The translations under genes and the position numbers were made by a program. A DNA stretch of 64,000 nt, taken from contig ONDM01000007.1 of NCBI GenBank assembly GCA_900316585.1, forward strand, positions 62,001 through 126,000, given 5' to 3'. The notes under the pieces were generated by a model, which made no database searches, was not told where the DNA came from, and saw only the letters and a list, made by a program, of their open reading frames with translations. This document shows, piece after piece, positions 40,495 to 49,297 of this stretch (positions are counted from its first letter, which is position 1; every line of letters starts with the position of its first letter). The stretch comes from an uncultured Prevotellaceae bacterium (GTDB lineage: Bacteria > Bacteroidota > Bacteroidia > Bacteroidales > Bacteroidaceae).

Positions 40495-40786
40495 ATAATA
40501 AATTTTATATATAGTGATAAATTGTCAAGAAAATCATGATTTTGATTATAATTTTATGTTTTTTCCTTGAAATTACTTGTAATATTCTATTTTTTATGTA
40601 TTTCTATTCCATTTAGTGTTTTTGAGTAAGGGGAAAAGAATAGTTAGTATATGAAACATTTTATGCTATATTTATTATAATAAGGAATAAGGAGAATCTG
40701 ATAGTTGTGATTTGCAGTACATATGCTAGAACAAACGGGAAATGCAGGAGAAAAAATAAATTTAAAAAAGAAAAATGCCTCATTTT

Positions 40787-40805
40787 AAGTTAAGATTTAA
40801 CTTTG
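40787..40805 (+). promoter_or_regulatory. inverted repeat overlapping a candidate -7 element
   Basis: AAGTTAA-GAT-TTAACTT (40787-40803) is a perfect 7-bp inverted repeat whose right arm overlaps TAACTTTG (40798-40805). A second possible -7 element, TAAATTTG, is at 40853-40860. Both lie upstream of the oligopeptidase start at 40944; neither has a good -33 element. Confidence 0.4.
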
Positions 40806-40943
40806 CACGAATTTTAATTGGGTAAAAGTAGAATGGGAGAGGAAAAATTTTCTAAATTTGCAAATTGCTTTTTGCAGCTAAAATTAATCGAGATTTGTAG
40901 TGAAATAGTATTGAGAGTTTGTTTATCCCAATAAGATACTGTT

Positions 40944-43079
40944 ATGAAAAAGAAAACTTGTTTTTTTATGATTGGTATGGCATCTGTTCTGTTGGCAGCA
41001 TGCAGCCAGAATCCCAAAGCTCCTGTTGCAAAGCAGGTTCCCTATGTCATGGAAGAATTCGGGGGACAGCGTGTGGACCCGTACTTCTGGATGCGCTTGA
41101 GCGATGAGCAGAAGAATGCAGAGACACCAGATCAGCAGACACAAGATGTGCTGGATTACCTGCAGGCTGAAAATGACTATGCCGATGCTTATTTCAAACC
41201 GTTGAAGTCACTTCAGGAGACTCTTTATAAGGAGATGACTGGCAGATTGGTTCCAGATGATGCCAGCGTGCCTTATAAGAAAGGTGGCTATACTTACACC
41301 ACCCGTTATGAGTCGGGCAAGGATTATCCTATTTATGCCCGTACTGCCGATGGTCAGGATAAGGAGGAGATTCTGCTAGATGTGAATGAATTGGCAGAAG
41401 GCCAGAAATATACAGGTGTAACGCAGCCTCGTGTGAGTCCAGATAATCAGTATGTGGCTTATGGTGAGGATTTCGTGAGCCGTCGTATCTATACTATTGT
41501 AGTGAAAGACTTGAAGAGTGGCAAGATGTTGCAGGATACACTCCGTGAGACGGGTGGCAATCTGGCATGGGCAGCCGACAGCAAGCATATTTATTATGTG
41601 GGTAAGGATGTGCCTACGCTGAGGAACAACCGTATCTACCGTCATACTTTGGGACAGCCTCAGAGCCAGGACGAACTGCTGTGGGATGAAACCGATGAAA
41701 CGTTCTCAGTACACCTTCAGCAGACTGTGGATGACAAGTATATCTTGGCTGGAAGCAGTCAAACCCTGACTACGGATATTCGCTATATTGCAGCAGGTGA
41801 TGTAAAAGGCTCATTGAAGGAGTTCACTCCAAGAACCGTAGGTCATAAGTATAGTGTAGACCACATTGGTAACACTTTCTATATCTTGACCGACCGTGAC
41901 AACAGCCTGAACCGTAAGATTATGACTGTTTCCGACAGTGAACTCAGTGCAGGTAAGGCTTGGAAGGATTTCCTGGCTTATCGTCCTGACGTACTGATTG
42001 AGGATTTTGCCTTAATGAGTGACTATGTCATTGTCAATGAGCGTATCAACGGACTCCGTACCATCCGTATCATGAATCCTAAGAAGAATATCGACAAGTA
42101 TCTGGAGTTCGACGAACCTTGCTATGTGGCAGGGCTGGGTGTGAACGTGGATCCAGATTCTCATGTACTTCGTTATGTTTATCAGAGCATGCTGACTCCG
42201 TCCAAGACTGTGGATTTGAACCTGGAGACAGGTGAAGAGACCGTTATGAAGGAGCAGAAGGTACCTGGATATGACAAAAGTAAGTACCAAGAGGAACGTA
42301 TTTGGGCTACAGCCAAGGATGGAACTAAGGTTCCAGTGGACGTCATTACTCCTAAAGATTTCAAGAAAGATGGTAATGCTCCGCTTTACCTCTATGCCTA
42401 TGGCTCGTATGGAAGTTCCACTGACCCTTCTTTTGATACCAAGGTGTTCTCTCTCCTGGATCGTGGATTTGCCTATGCCATTGCACATATTCGAGGTGGT
42501 TCTGATATGGGGCGTCAGTGGTATGAGGATGGAAAGCTGTTCAAGAAGATGAATACTTTCACCGATTTCAACGATTGTGCCAGATACCTCATCGAGCAGA
42601 AATATACACAAAGTGACCGTCTGTTTGCCCGTGGTGCCAGTGCCGGTGGCTTGCTCATAGGTGCTTGTATCAATCTGGAGCCATCCTTGTATAAGGGCGT
42701 AATCGCAGGTGTGCCTTTTGTCGATGTGGTGAGCACCATGCAGGATGAAACCATTCCTCTGACTACTTTTGAGTGGGATGAATGGGGTGACCCTCGTCAG
42801 GAAGATTATTACCGTTACATGTTGTCATATTCGCCTTATGACAATGTGGTGGCACAGGACTATCCTAACATTCTGGTGACCACAGGTTATTGGGACAGTC
42901 AGGTTCAGTATTGGGAGCCAGCTAAGTGGGTAGCAAAGCTGCGTGCCAACAAGACCGACCAGAATATACTGCTGATGCGTTGCGATATGGCTTCCGGTCA
43001 TGGAGGTGCTTCCGGACGCTTCCGTCGTCTGGAACAGAATGCCATGGAGTATGCATTCTTCCTTTCTCTGTTGAAATAA
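40944..43079 (+). CDS. oligopeptidase B-like S9 serine peptidase (lipoprotein)
   Basis: A 711-residue enzyme of the prolyl oligopeptidase family. A lipoprotein signal (LLAAC, cysteine at residue 20) tethers it to a membrane outside the cytoplasm. The N-terminal beta-propeller (about 75-420) is followed by the alpha/beta hydrolase domain with S566 (GASAGG), D651 (TGYWDSQVQYWEP) and H686 (GHGGASGR). The WEPAKWVAKLR stretch around the aspartate resembles oligopeptidase B, which cuts short peptides after Arg or Lys; the substrate here is inferred. The metalloprotease gene follows after 19 bases, so the two form an operon. Confidence 0.88.
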   Translation: MKKKTCFFMIGMASVLLAACSQNPKAPVAKQVPYVMEEFGGQRVDPYFWMRLSDEQKNAETPDQQTQDVLDYLQAENDYADAYFKPLKSLQETLYKEMTGRLVPDDASVPYKKGGYTYTTRYESGKDYPIYARTADGQDKEEILLDVNELAEGQKYTGVTQPRVSPDNQYVAYGEDFVSRRIYTIVVKDLKSGKMLQDTLRETGGNLAWAADSKHIYYVGKDVPTLRNNRIYRHTLGQPQSQDELLWDETDETFSVHLQQTVDDKYILAGSSQTLTTDIRYIAAGDVKGSLKEFTPRTVGHKYSVDHIGNTFYILTDRDNSLNRKIMTVSDSELSAGKAWKDFLAYRPDVLIEDFALMSDYVIVNERINGLRTIRIMNPKKNIDKYLEFDEPCYVAGLGVNVDPDSHVLRYVYQSMLTPSKTVDLNLETGEETVMKEQKVPGYDKSKYQEERIWATAKDGTKVPVDVITPKDFKKDGNAPLYLYAYGSYGSSTDPSFDTKVFSLLDRGFAYAIAHIRGGSDMGRQWYEDGKLFKKMNTFTDFNDCARYLIEQKYTQSDRLFARGASAGGLLIGACINLEPSLYKGVIAGVPFVDVVSTMQDETIPLTTFEWDEWGDPRQEDYYRYMLSYSPYDNVVAQDYPNILVTTGYWDSQVQYWEPAKWVAKLRANKTDQNILLMRCDMASGHGGASGRFRRLEQNAMEYAFFLSLLK

Positions 43080-43098
43080 ACTTTATATTCAGATAAAC

Positions 43099-45540
43099 AT
43101 GAAAAAATTTCTAATTTTAGCTTTGGCTCTGTTCACCATCGTAGGTACGGCAGATGCACAGCGTAAGAAGGGCAGTAAGAAAAATAAAGGGGCTCAGACT
43201 ACAGCACAGGCTCCTCAAGGCCCTAAGAAAGAATCTTTCACCAAGCCTTCCGATGGACTGTTTGGAGTAAGCCGGAAAGGGAAAGACTGGTACTTTATTG
43301 TGCCAGATAGTGTGCTGAATCAGCCCATTCTGGCTGTGACTCGATACATTGCTACTCCTGTTGGAGCAGGAGTCTATGGTGGTGAAGAGGTAAATGAGCA
43401 GACTGTATATTGGGAACAAGGTGTAGATAGCACACTTATTCTGCGCAGTTGGGTGATAGGTGCCATGAGTAAGGAAGGCGACAGAATCAGCCAAGCCGTT
43501 CAGAATGCCCACGAGAATCCTGTTATTGCAAGCTGCAAGATTGAAGGCAGGGTAGGTCAGGGAAGCCGTGTCAAGGTGACTCAGATGTTTGAGGAGGAGA
43601 CTCCTGCATTCAGCATGCCACAGCGTTCCAAGAGGCAGTATAACCTGGGTAATCCTGCCCGGGGTGCCAGTTTCATTAAGGACATCAAGACTTTCCCTAT
43701 CAATACCGAGGTGAAGGTTACCCGTACTTATACATATCAGCAGAGGGAGGGAGCTCCAAGTGCTCAAGGTCCTCGTACTACTAACCTTATGGCAGGTATG
43801 TCCACAGGTATGGTAAGTGTCCAGCTGAACACGTCATTTGTATTGCTTCCAAAGGTTCCGATGGCTCGTCGTATGGCTGACCCGCGTGTAGGCTATTTCA
43901 CCGATGGCTATGACTGGTTCACTGATGACCAGCAGCAGGTAAAGACCGAGCAGTTTATCACCCGTTGGCGTTTGGAAGCTCGTCCTGAGGATGTGGAGAA
44001 GCAGAAACGTGGAGAACTGGTGGAGCCTATCAAACCTATCGTTTACTACATTGACCCTGCCACTCCTAAGCAGTGGGTGCCTTACCTCATTGCAGGTGTG
44101 AACGACTGGCAGAAGGCTTTTGAACAGGCAGGTTGGAAGAATGCCATCCATGCAGAAGAATGGCCAAATGATTCTACCATGAGTCTGGAGGATGCTCGTT
44201 ACAGTGTCATCCGCTATCTGGCTTCAGATATTCCTAATGCCTATGGTCCTAACGTGCATGACCCTCGTACTGGTGAGATTCTGGAAAGCCATATCGGATG
44301 GTATCACAATGTGATGCAGCTGGTTCATGACTGGTATCTGGTACAGGCTGGTGCTATTGATTCCCGTGCTCAGAAAATGAAGTTCTCCGATGAACTGATG
44401 GGTGACCTGATTCGCTTCGTCAGCAGTCATGAGGTGGGACATACCTTAGGATTGCGTCACAATATGGGTGCTTCAAGTGCCACTCCTGTGGAGAAACTTC
44501 GTGATAAGGCTTGGGTTGAGGCTAATGGACATACTGCTTCCATCATGGACTATGCCCGTTTCAACTACGTGGCACAGCCTGAGGATAATATTAGCAAGGC
44601 TGGTATCTATCCTCGTATCAATGATTATGACAAGTGGGCTATCGAGTTCGGTTATCGTCCTCAGTACGATGCGAAGACCGAGAAAGAAGACCATGAAATC
44701 TGGAATAAGATCATTATTGACCGTCTGGCTAAGAACCCACGTCTGTGGTTCGGTGGTGAGGGACGTAATCATGACCCTCGTGCACAAACCGAGGATTTAG
44801 GTGATAATAACATGACAGCTAGCACCTATGGTGTGAAGAACTTGAAGCGTATCATCAAGAACCTTCCAGAGTGGACTACCGAGGAGGCTAATATGTATAC
44901 CAACCTGAAGCAGGTGTACGAGTCTCTCCTGGGGCAGTACCAGCGTTACCTCCGTCACGTAGCTACTAACATTGGTGGTTTGGAGCAGACGCTGAAGAGT
45001 GTAGAGCAGCCAGGTGATGTATATACATTTACCAAGAAGGCTCGTCAGAAAGAAGCTTTGGCTTGGCTGGATGAGAATGTGTTCCAGGAGCCAGCTTGGC
45101 TGGTGGCAGAGCCATACATGAGCAAGCTTACCCTCCGTCCACAGGAGTATTTGTTCCAGCAGGCTGATTATGTCATCCGTCAGACACCACTGCTTCGTTT
45201 GCAGACACTGACCGACATGCAGTTGTTCTCCGACCGTGATGCTGCGAACTACAAACCAGAGGATTACCTGAATGACTTGTATAACATGGTATTCAAGGAG
45301 CTGGACAGCAGTGCCAAAGTGACAACTTACCGTCGTCACCTGCAGCGTGCCTATATTAACGCACTGTTGGCTGAGGTCAACAATACTCGTAATGCAAATG
45401 TTGATTCTCGCTCTCTGGCTATTGCCCATCTGAACCGAATTCAAGGCAAAGCTAAGATTGCAGGACGTGATGCTGTGACTAAAGCACATTGGAGTGATTT
45501 GGCTAAAGTGATAGAAAACGGATTGAATCCTAAAAAATAA
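43099..45540 (+). CDS. zinc-dependent metalloprotease (metzincin motif, DUF5117/DUF5118-type)
   Basis: An 813-residue exported protein with a signal peptide (cut after about residue 20, ADAQ) and a Lys/Gln-rich linker. HEVGHTLGLRH at residues 444-454 is a full HExxHxxGxxH zinc-binding motif (H444, E445, H448, H454), followed by a SIMDYARFNY methionine turn. The architecture matches large Bacteroidetes secreted metalloproteases that I recall carrying DUF5117 and DUF5118. It lies directly downstream of the oligopeptidase gene and ends at a strong terminator. The substrate is unknown; protein or peptide degradation is inferred. Confidence 0.85.
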   Translation: MKKFLILALALFTIVGTADAQRKKGSKKNKGAQTTAQAPQGPKKESFTKPSDGLFGVSRKGKDWYFIVPDSVLNQPILAVTRYIATPVGAGVYGGEEVNEQTVYWEQGVDSTLILRSWVIGAMSKEGDRISQAVQNAHENPVIASCKIEGRVGQGSRVKVTQMFEEETPAFSMPQRSKRQYNLGNPARGASFIKDIKTFPINTEVKVTRTYTYQQREGAPSAQGPRTTNLMAGMSTGMVSVQLNTSFVLLPKVPMARRMADPRVGYFTDGYDWFTDDQQQVKTEQFITRWRLEARPEDVEKQKRGELVEPIKPIVYYIDPATPKQWVPYLIAGVNDWQKAFEQAGWKNAIHAEEWPNDSTMSLEDARYSVIRYLASDIPNAYGPNVHDPRTGEILESHIGWYHNVMQLVHDWYLVQAGAIDSRAQKMKFSDELMGDLIRFVSSHEVGHTLGLRHNMGASSATPVEKLRDKAWVEANGHTASIMDYARFNYVAQPEDNISKAGIYPRINDYDKWAIEFGYRPQYDAKTEKEDHEIWNKIIIDRLAKNPRLWFGGEGRNHDPRAQTEDLGDNNMTASTYGVKNLKRIIKNLPEWTTEEANMYTNLKQVYESLLGQYQRYLRHVATNIGGLEQTLKSVEQPGDVYTFTKKARQKEALAWLDENVFQEPAWLVAEPYMSKLTLRPQEYLFQQADYVIRQTPLLRLQTLTDMQLFSDRDAANYKPEDYLNDLYNMVFKELDSSAKVTTYRRHLQRAYINALLAEVNNTRNANVDSRSLAIAHLNRIQGKAKIAGRDAVTKAHWSDLAKVIENGLNPKK

Positions 45541-45544
45541 GATG

Positions 45545-45579
45545 AAAGAAGAGGCGAGTACTAAACTCGCCTCTTCTTT
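45545..45579 (+). terminator. intrinsic terminator after the metalloprotease
   Basis: A 15-bp perfect stem (45545-45559 with 45565-45579, core AGAGGCGAGT) with a 5-base loop and a T-rich end. It separates the peptidase operon from the first susCD operon. Confidence 0.9.
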
Positions 45580-46126
45580 TCCAGATTTTTGACAAATCTG
45601 CCTTTTATAAAATGACCAAAATGACCATGACATTTTTGACCACTTTAAGAGAAAATTATTTCTCCTTCGAGGGAAAAAAATTTCTCCAGTTGGCAAAATA
45701 TTTCCAGCCACTTGTTTCCTTTCTAATTCATATCAGTAACTCTCGATATTCCTAGGTAAAATGCTTTTACATTAAGGTACATACCTTATATAATTATCTT
45801 TTTTAGTGAAGAAAAGAAAACAACCACTTTCATAGTGAAAGAAAAAATGGTTTTAAGATTAAAAAAATAGGGGTTCTCATCTTTCAGATTGTTAGTAAAC
45901 GAATTTAAAAATAGGGAAATTGATTTTTTGTTTGCATAAAATTTGCATGATTTAAAGTATTTTTACTATCTTTGCCGGCTGTAATAGTAAACAACGGCTA
46001 GATTAAAGAGAGAATTTCCTTATTTCCCCCTTATTTTTTGAGTCAAATCTGACCCAAAAACTGTCGTCTTTTTTGCTAAGCAATTGAGAGAATTACTTTA
46101 TATTAACTAACAAAAACATTTTTCTA
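45580..46126 (+). promoter_or_regulatory. 547-bp regulatory region upstream of the first susC
   Basis: No gene is seen. It holds a repeated AAAATGACC word (about 45610-45640), two inverted repeats (TAAGGTACATACCTTA at 45773-45788 and CTTTCA-TAG-TGAAAG at 45827-45841), the susC promoter and a leader of about 145 bases. The inverted repeats could bind a regulator; none is encoded next door. Confidence 0.5.
45942..45974 (+). promoter_or_regulatory. promoter of the first susC
   Basis: TTTG (45942-45945), 21 bases, then TATCTTTG (45967-45974), an exact consensus -7 element. The distance from its last base to the susC ATG is 153, identical to the second susC gene. Confidence 0.7.
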
Positions 46127-49100
46127 ATGAAGAAAAGAATTGTGCTGTTTATGACCTGTCTGTTTGCTATGATAGGTCTAGCAACTGCCCAAACCCGTGT
46201 TCAGGGTGTTGTCCTTTCTCAAGAGGATAATGAACCTATCGTGGGTGCTTCTATTTTAGTTAAGGGAACTACTATCGGTACTGTTACAGACATGGATGGT
46301 AGATTTACCTTGACGGGCATTCCTAGTTCAGCCAGGACTCTTGTTGTTTCATATGTAGGTATGAAGACACAGGAGGTGGCTATTCGTTCAAATGTAAGAG
46401 TCACTTTGTCAACCGATGCCGAAGTGCTGGACGATGTCATTGTAGTAGCTTACGGTACTGCAAAGAAATCTTCTTTCACCGGATCTGCTGCCAATGTGGA
46501 CAATAAGAAACTGGAAATGCGTCCTATTACCAGTGTAACCAATGGTTTGGAAGGACAGGCTACTGGTGTCTTGATGACTTCTGCTTCAGGTCAGCCAGGT
46601 TCTACTGGTAGCATCCGTATCCGTGGTTACGGTTCCATCAACGCATCAAGTGCTCCTCTTTATGTAGTGGATGGTATTCCTTTCGATGGTTCTTTGAGCT
46701 CCATCAACCCATCTGATATCGAGTCCATGACTATCTTGAAGGATGCTTCTGCAGGTGCTCTTTATGGTGCCCGTGGTGCAAATGGTGTAGTCATGATTAC
46801 TACCAAGCAGGGTAAGGAAGGTAAGACTAACGTAACCTGGCGTTCTACAGTAGGTTGGTCTGAGCGTGCTCAGAAACCTTATGATATGTTGAATCAGAAG
46901 GAGTTCGTACAGTTGTCTTATGAGGCTATCCGTAACGGTTTGATTTTCAACAGTGGCTATTCTTGGGCTGATGCTGAGGCTGCAGCACGTGCTAGCCTGG
47001 GCGGTTCAAGCTACTTGGGTGGTTCTGCAGGTGAGCAGTACAATCCATTCAAGAACTATTCTTGGAGTGAACTGATTGACCCAGCTACAGGTCTGGTTCG
47101 TGACGATGCTAAGTCTGTATATGATGAGCAGTGGATGGACAACTTGCTGAGGACTGGTTTCCGTCAGGAACACCAGATGAATGTGAACGGTGGTACAGAG
47201 AAGACCAAGTACATGATATCTCTGGGTTACCTGAATGAGGATGGTATCCTGAAGACCACTGGTTTTGAGCGTTACACCGGCCGTGCCAATGTGAACACTC
47301 AGGTGAATGACTGGTTCCAGGCTAACCTGAACATTGGTCTTTCCCAGTCTAGACAGAACTATAGCGACTACGATGGTAGTTCTACTTCTAACCCTTGGTA
47401 TTCTTCTCAGTTCGTATCCCCTTTGTTCCCAGTATATCTGCGTGATGCTGCTGGTAACATTGTCAATGACGAGTTTGGAAAACCAACACTAGACTATGGA
47501 GAGACTGGCCGTCCAGGTAGCTACAATGACTTTAACCCACTGGGTGGTCTGACTCTGGATAAGGCTAAGATCCAGAACGATGGTGCCAGTGTTCGTACTG
47601 GTGTCACTTTCGGTGGTGACTCTGACAAGCTGGGTGCTTTCAAGGGCTTGAAACTCCAGGTAAACTTCGGTGCTGACTACCGCAATACCTCTTACATGGG
47701 CTACATGAACATGTACCATGGTAATCAGGCTAATGCTGGTGGTTATCTGGATAAAGAGTCTACCCGTACCTTGTCTTATACTTTGAACCAGCTGCTTACT
47801 TACACCCGTTCATTCGGTCGTCATAACCTGGATGTACTGGCAGGTCATGAGTACTACTCATACCACTACCAGAATCTGGATGCAGCTAAGACAAACTTGG
47901 TGGATGGTATCTACGAGCTTCGTCCTGCTACTACTACTGTAAATGCTGACTCTTATTCTAATGACTACCGCATTGAGTCTTGGATGGGTCGTATCAACTA
48001 TAACTTCGATGACAAGTACTACCTGTCTGCTTCTGTTCGTACCGATGGTTCTTCTCGTTTCCACAAGGATAACCGTTGGGGTACCTTCTGGTCAGTAGGT
48101 GCAAACTGGCGTGTTACCAAGGAAGCTTTCATGCAGAATGTATCTTGGGTAAACAACCTGAATGTGAAGGCCAGCTATGGTGAGCAGGGTAACGATGAGT
48201 TGGGTACCCTCTATGCATGGCAGTCTCTTTACAGCTTGAGCTATGCTAACGGTAACAACATTGGTGGTTTCGTAGCATCTCTGGAGAACAAGGATATTTC
48301 TTGGGAAAAGAATGCCAACCTGAACGTAGGTATCGAGGCTTCACTCTTCGACAACCGTGTAAGACTGAATGCTGAATACTACAACAAGAAGACCAAGGAC
48401 ATGCTGCTGAACTACCCAATGGCTACTTCTACCGGTTTCAACGGATATGATGCCAACGTAGGTGACATGCGTAACAGCGGTTTCGAAGTAGAACTGGGAT
48501 TGACTCCAGTACGTACCCAGGATTTCGAATGGAATCTTACTTGGATGGGTTCTACCGTAAATAACAAGGTGCTTCACCTTACTAAGGAATCTCCTGAAAT
48601 TATCAGTGGAATCCGTATTATTAAGGAAGGCTATGAACTTAATACCTTCTATATGGCTAAGTCTGCTGGTGTAGATCCTCAGACTGGTGCTCAGCTCTAT
48701 TGGGTTTATGACAAGGATGATAATGGCAATATCACCAATGAGTATATAACTTCAGATGTCGCTAAGGCTTCTACTTCCAAGTATTTCTTGGGTAGCCGTA
48801 TTCCAGACTTGTATGGCTCTATCGGTACTGACCTTACTTGGAAGGGCCTGACCCTGTCTGTACTGACTACCTATTCAATTGGTGGAAAGATTTATGATAG
48901 CTTGTATGCAGGTTCCATGAACAATATGTACTACAACAACAACTGGAACAGGCATGCACTGCGCCGCTGGACCCAGCCAGGTGATGTAACTGACGTTCCT
49001 CGTATCGAGGTGGGTGGTAAATATGCTACTTCAGACCGTTTCTTGGTCGATGCTTCTTATTTTGCCATCAAGAACGTGACTTTGAGCTACAGCCTGCCTA

Positions 49101-49276
49101 GAACATGGATGAGATCTGCTGGTTTGAATGCAGTGAGACTGTTCGGTTCTGTAGATAATCTGGCCCTCTTCACTCACTTGCAGGGTATGGACCCACAGTA
49201 TAGCTTCAGTGGTGGTACTAACTATGATTACACTCCAAACAGAACTTACTCTGTAGGTATTGAAGTTAATTTCTAA
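46127..49276 (+). CDS. SusC/RagA-family TonB-dependent outer-membrane transporter, copy 1
   Basis: A 1049-residue transporter. Signal peptide (about 1-21, ATAQ), then the carboxypeptidase-regulatory-like domain (VVLSQEDNEPIVGASILVKG, residues about 25-100), a TonB-box-like segment (DDVIVVAYGTAKKSSFTGS), the plug (IRIRGYGSINASSAPLYVVD) and a C-terminal beta-barrel ending in phenylalanine (GIEVNF). It pairs with the SusD gene 21 bases downstream. Peptidase neighbours and the absence of carbohydrate enzymes suggest peptide import like RagAB of Porphyromonas. Bases 46193-46323 are almost identical to the second susC. Confidence 0.95.
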   Translation: MKKRIVLFMTCLFAMIGLATAQTRVQGVVLSQEDNEPIVGASILVKGTTIGTVTDMDGRFTLTGIPSSARTLVVSYVGMKTQEVAIRSNVRVTLSTDAEVLDDVIVVAYGTAKKSSFTGSAANVDNKKLEMRPITSVTNGLEGQATGVLMTSASGQPGSTGSIRIRGYGSINASSAPLYVVDGIPFDGSLSSINPSDIESMTILKDASAGALYGARGANGVVMITTKQGKEGKTNVTWRSTVGWSERAQKPYDMLNQKEFVQLSYEAIRNGLIFNSGYSWADAEAAARASLGGSSYLGGSAGEQYNPFKNYSWSELIDPATGLVRDDAKSVYDEQWMDNLLRTGFRQEHQMNVNGGTEKTKYMISLGYLNEDGILKTTGFERYTGRANVNTQVNDWFQANLNIGLSQSRQNYSDYDGSSTSNPWYSSQFVSPLFPVYLRDAAGNIVNDEFGKPTLDYGETGRPGSYNDFNPLGGLTLDKAKIQNDGASVRTGVTFGGDSDKLGAFKGLKLQVNFGADYRNTSYMGYMNMYHGNQANAGGYLDKESTRTLSYTLNQLLTYTRSFGRHNLDVLAGHEYYSYHYQNLDAAKTNLVDGIYELRPATTTVNADSYSNDYRIESWMGRINYNFDDKYYLSASVRTDGSSRFHKDNRWGTFWSVGANWRVTKEAFMQNVSWVNNLNVKASYGEQGNDELGTLYAWQSLYSLSYANGNNIGGFVASLENKDISWEKNANLNVGIEASLFDNRVRLNAEYYNKKTKDMLLNYPMATSTGFNGYDANVGDMRNSGFEVELGLTPVRTQDFEWNLTWMGSTVNNKVLHLTKESPEIISGIRIIKEGYELNTFYMAKSAGVDPQTGAQLYWVYDKDDNGNITNEYITSDVAKASTSKYFLGSRIPDLYGSIGTDLTWKGLTLSVLTTYSIGGKIYDSLYAGSMNNMYYNNNWNRHALRRWTQPGDVTDVPRIEVGGKYATSDRFLVDASYFAIKNVTLSYSLPRTWMRSAGLNAVRLFGSVDNLALFTHLQGMDPQYSFSGGTNYDYTPNRTYSVGIEVNF
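46193..46323 (+). repeat. 131-bp near-identical tract shared by the two susC genes, copy A
   Basis: It matches 52251-52381 at 130 of 131 positions (the difference is A at 46234 against G at 52292). Flanking coding sequence is clearly less similar. It encodes the start of the carboxypeptidase-regulatory-like domain. Confidence 0.9.
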
Positions 49277-49297
49277 TCCTTATTAAGAGAACATAAA

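Larger units (their letters stand above)
40408..40943. promoter_or_regulatory. 536-bp A/T-rich divergent intergenic region
   Basis: The interval separates gdhA (-) from the oligopeptidase gene (+). It holds the -7 element of gdhA, the candidate oligopeptidase promoter with an inverted repeat, and otherwise A/T-rich sequence in which I see no gene or stable RNA. Confidence 0.6.

Noticed and set aside
45580-46126. Invertible promoter controlling the first susC
   Set aside because: Phase-variable promoters need inverted repeats on both sides of the promoter and usually a nearby invertase. The inverted repeats seen are both upstream and too close together, and the only recombinase is the housekeeping-like Xer 45 kb away.
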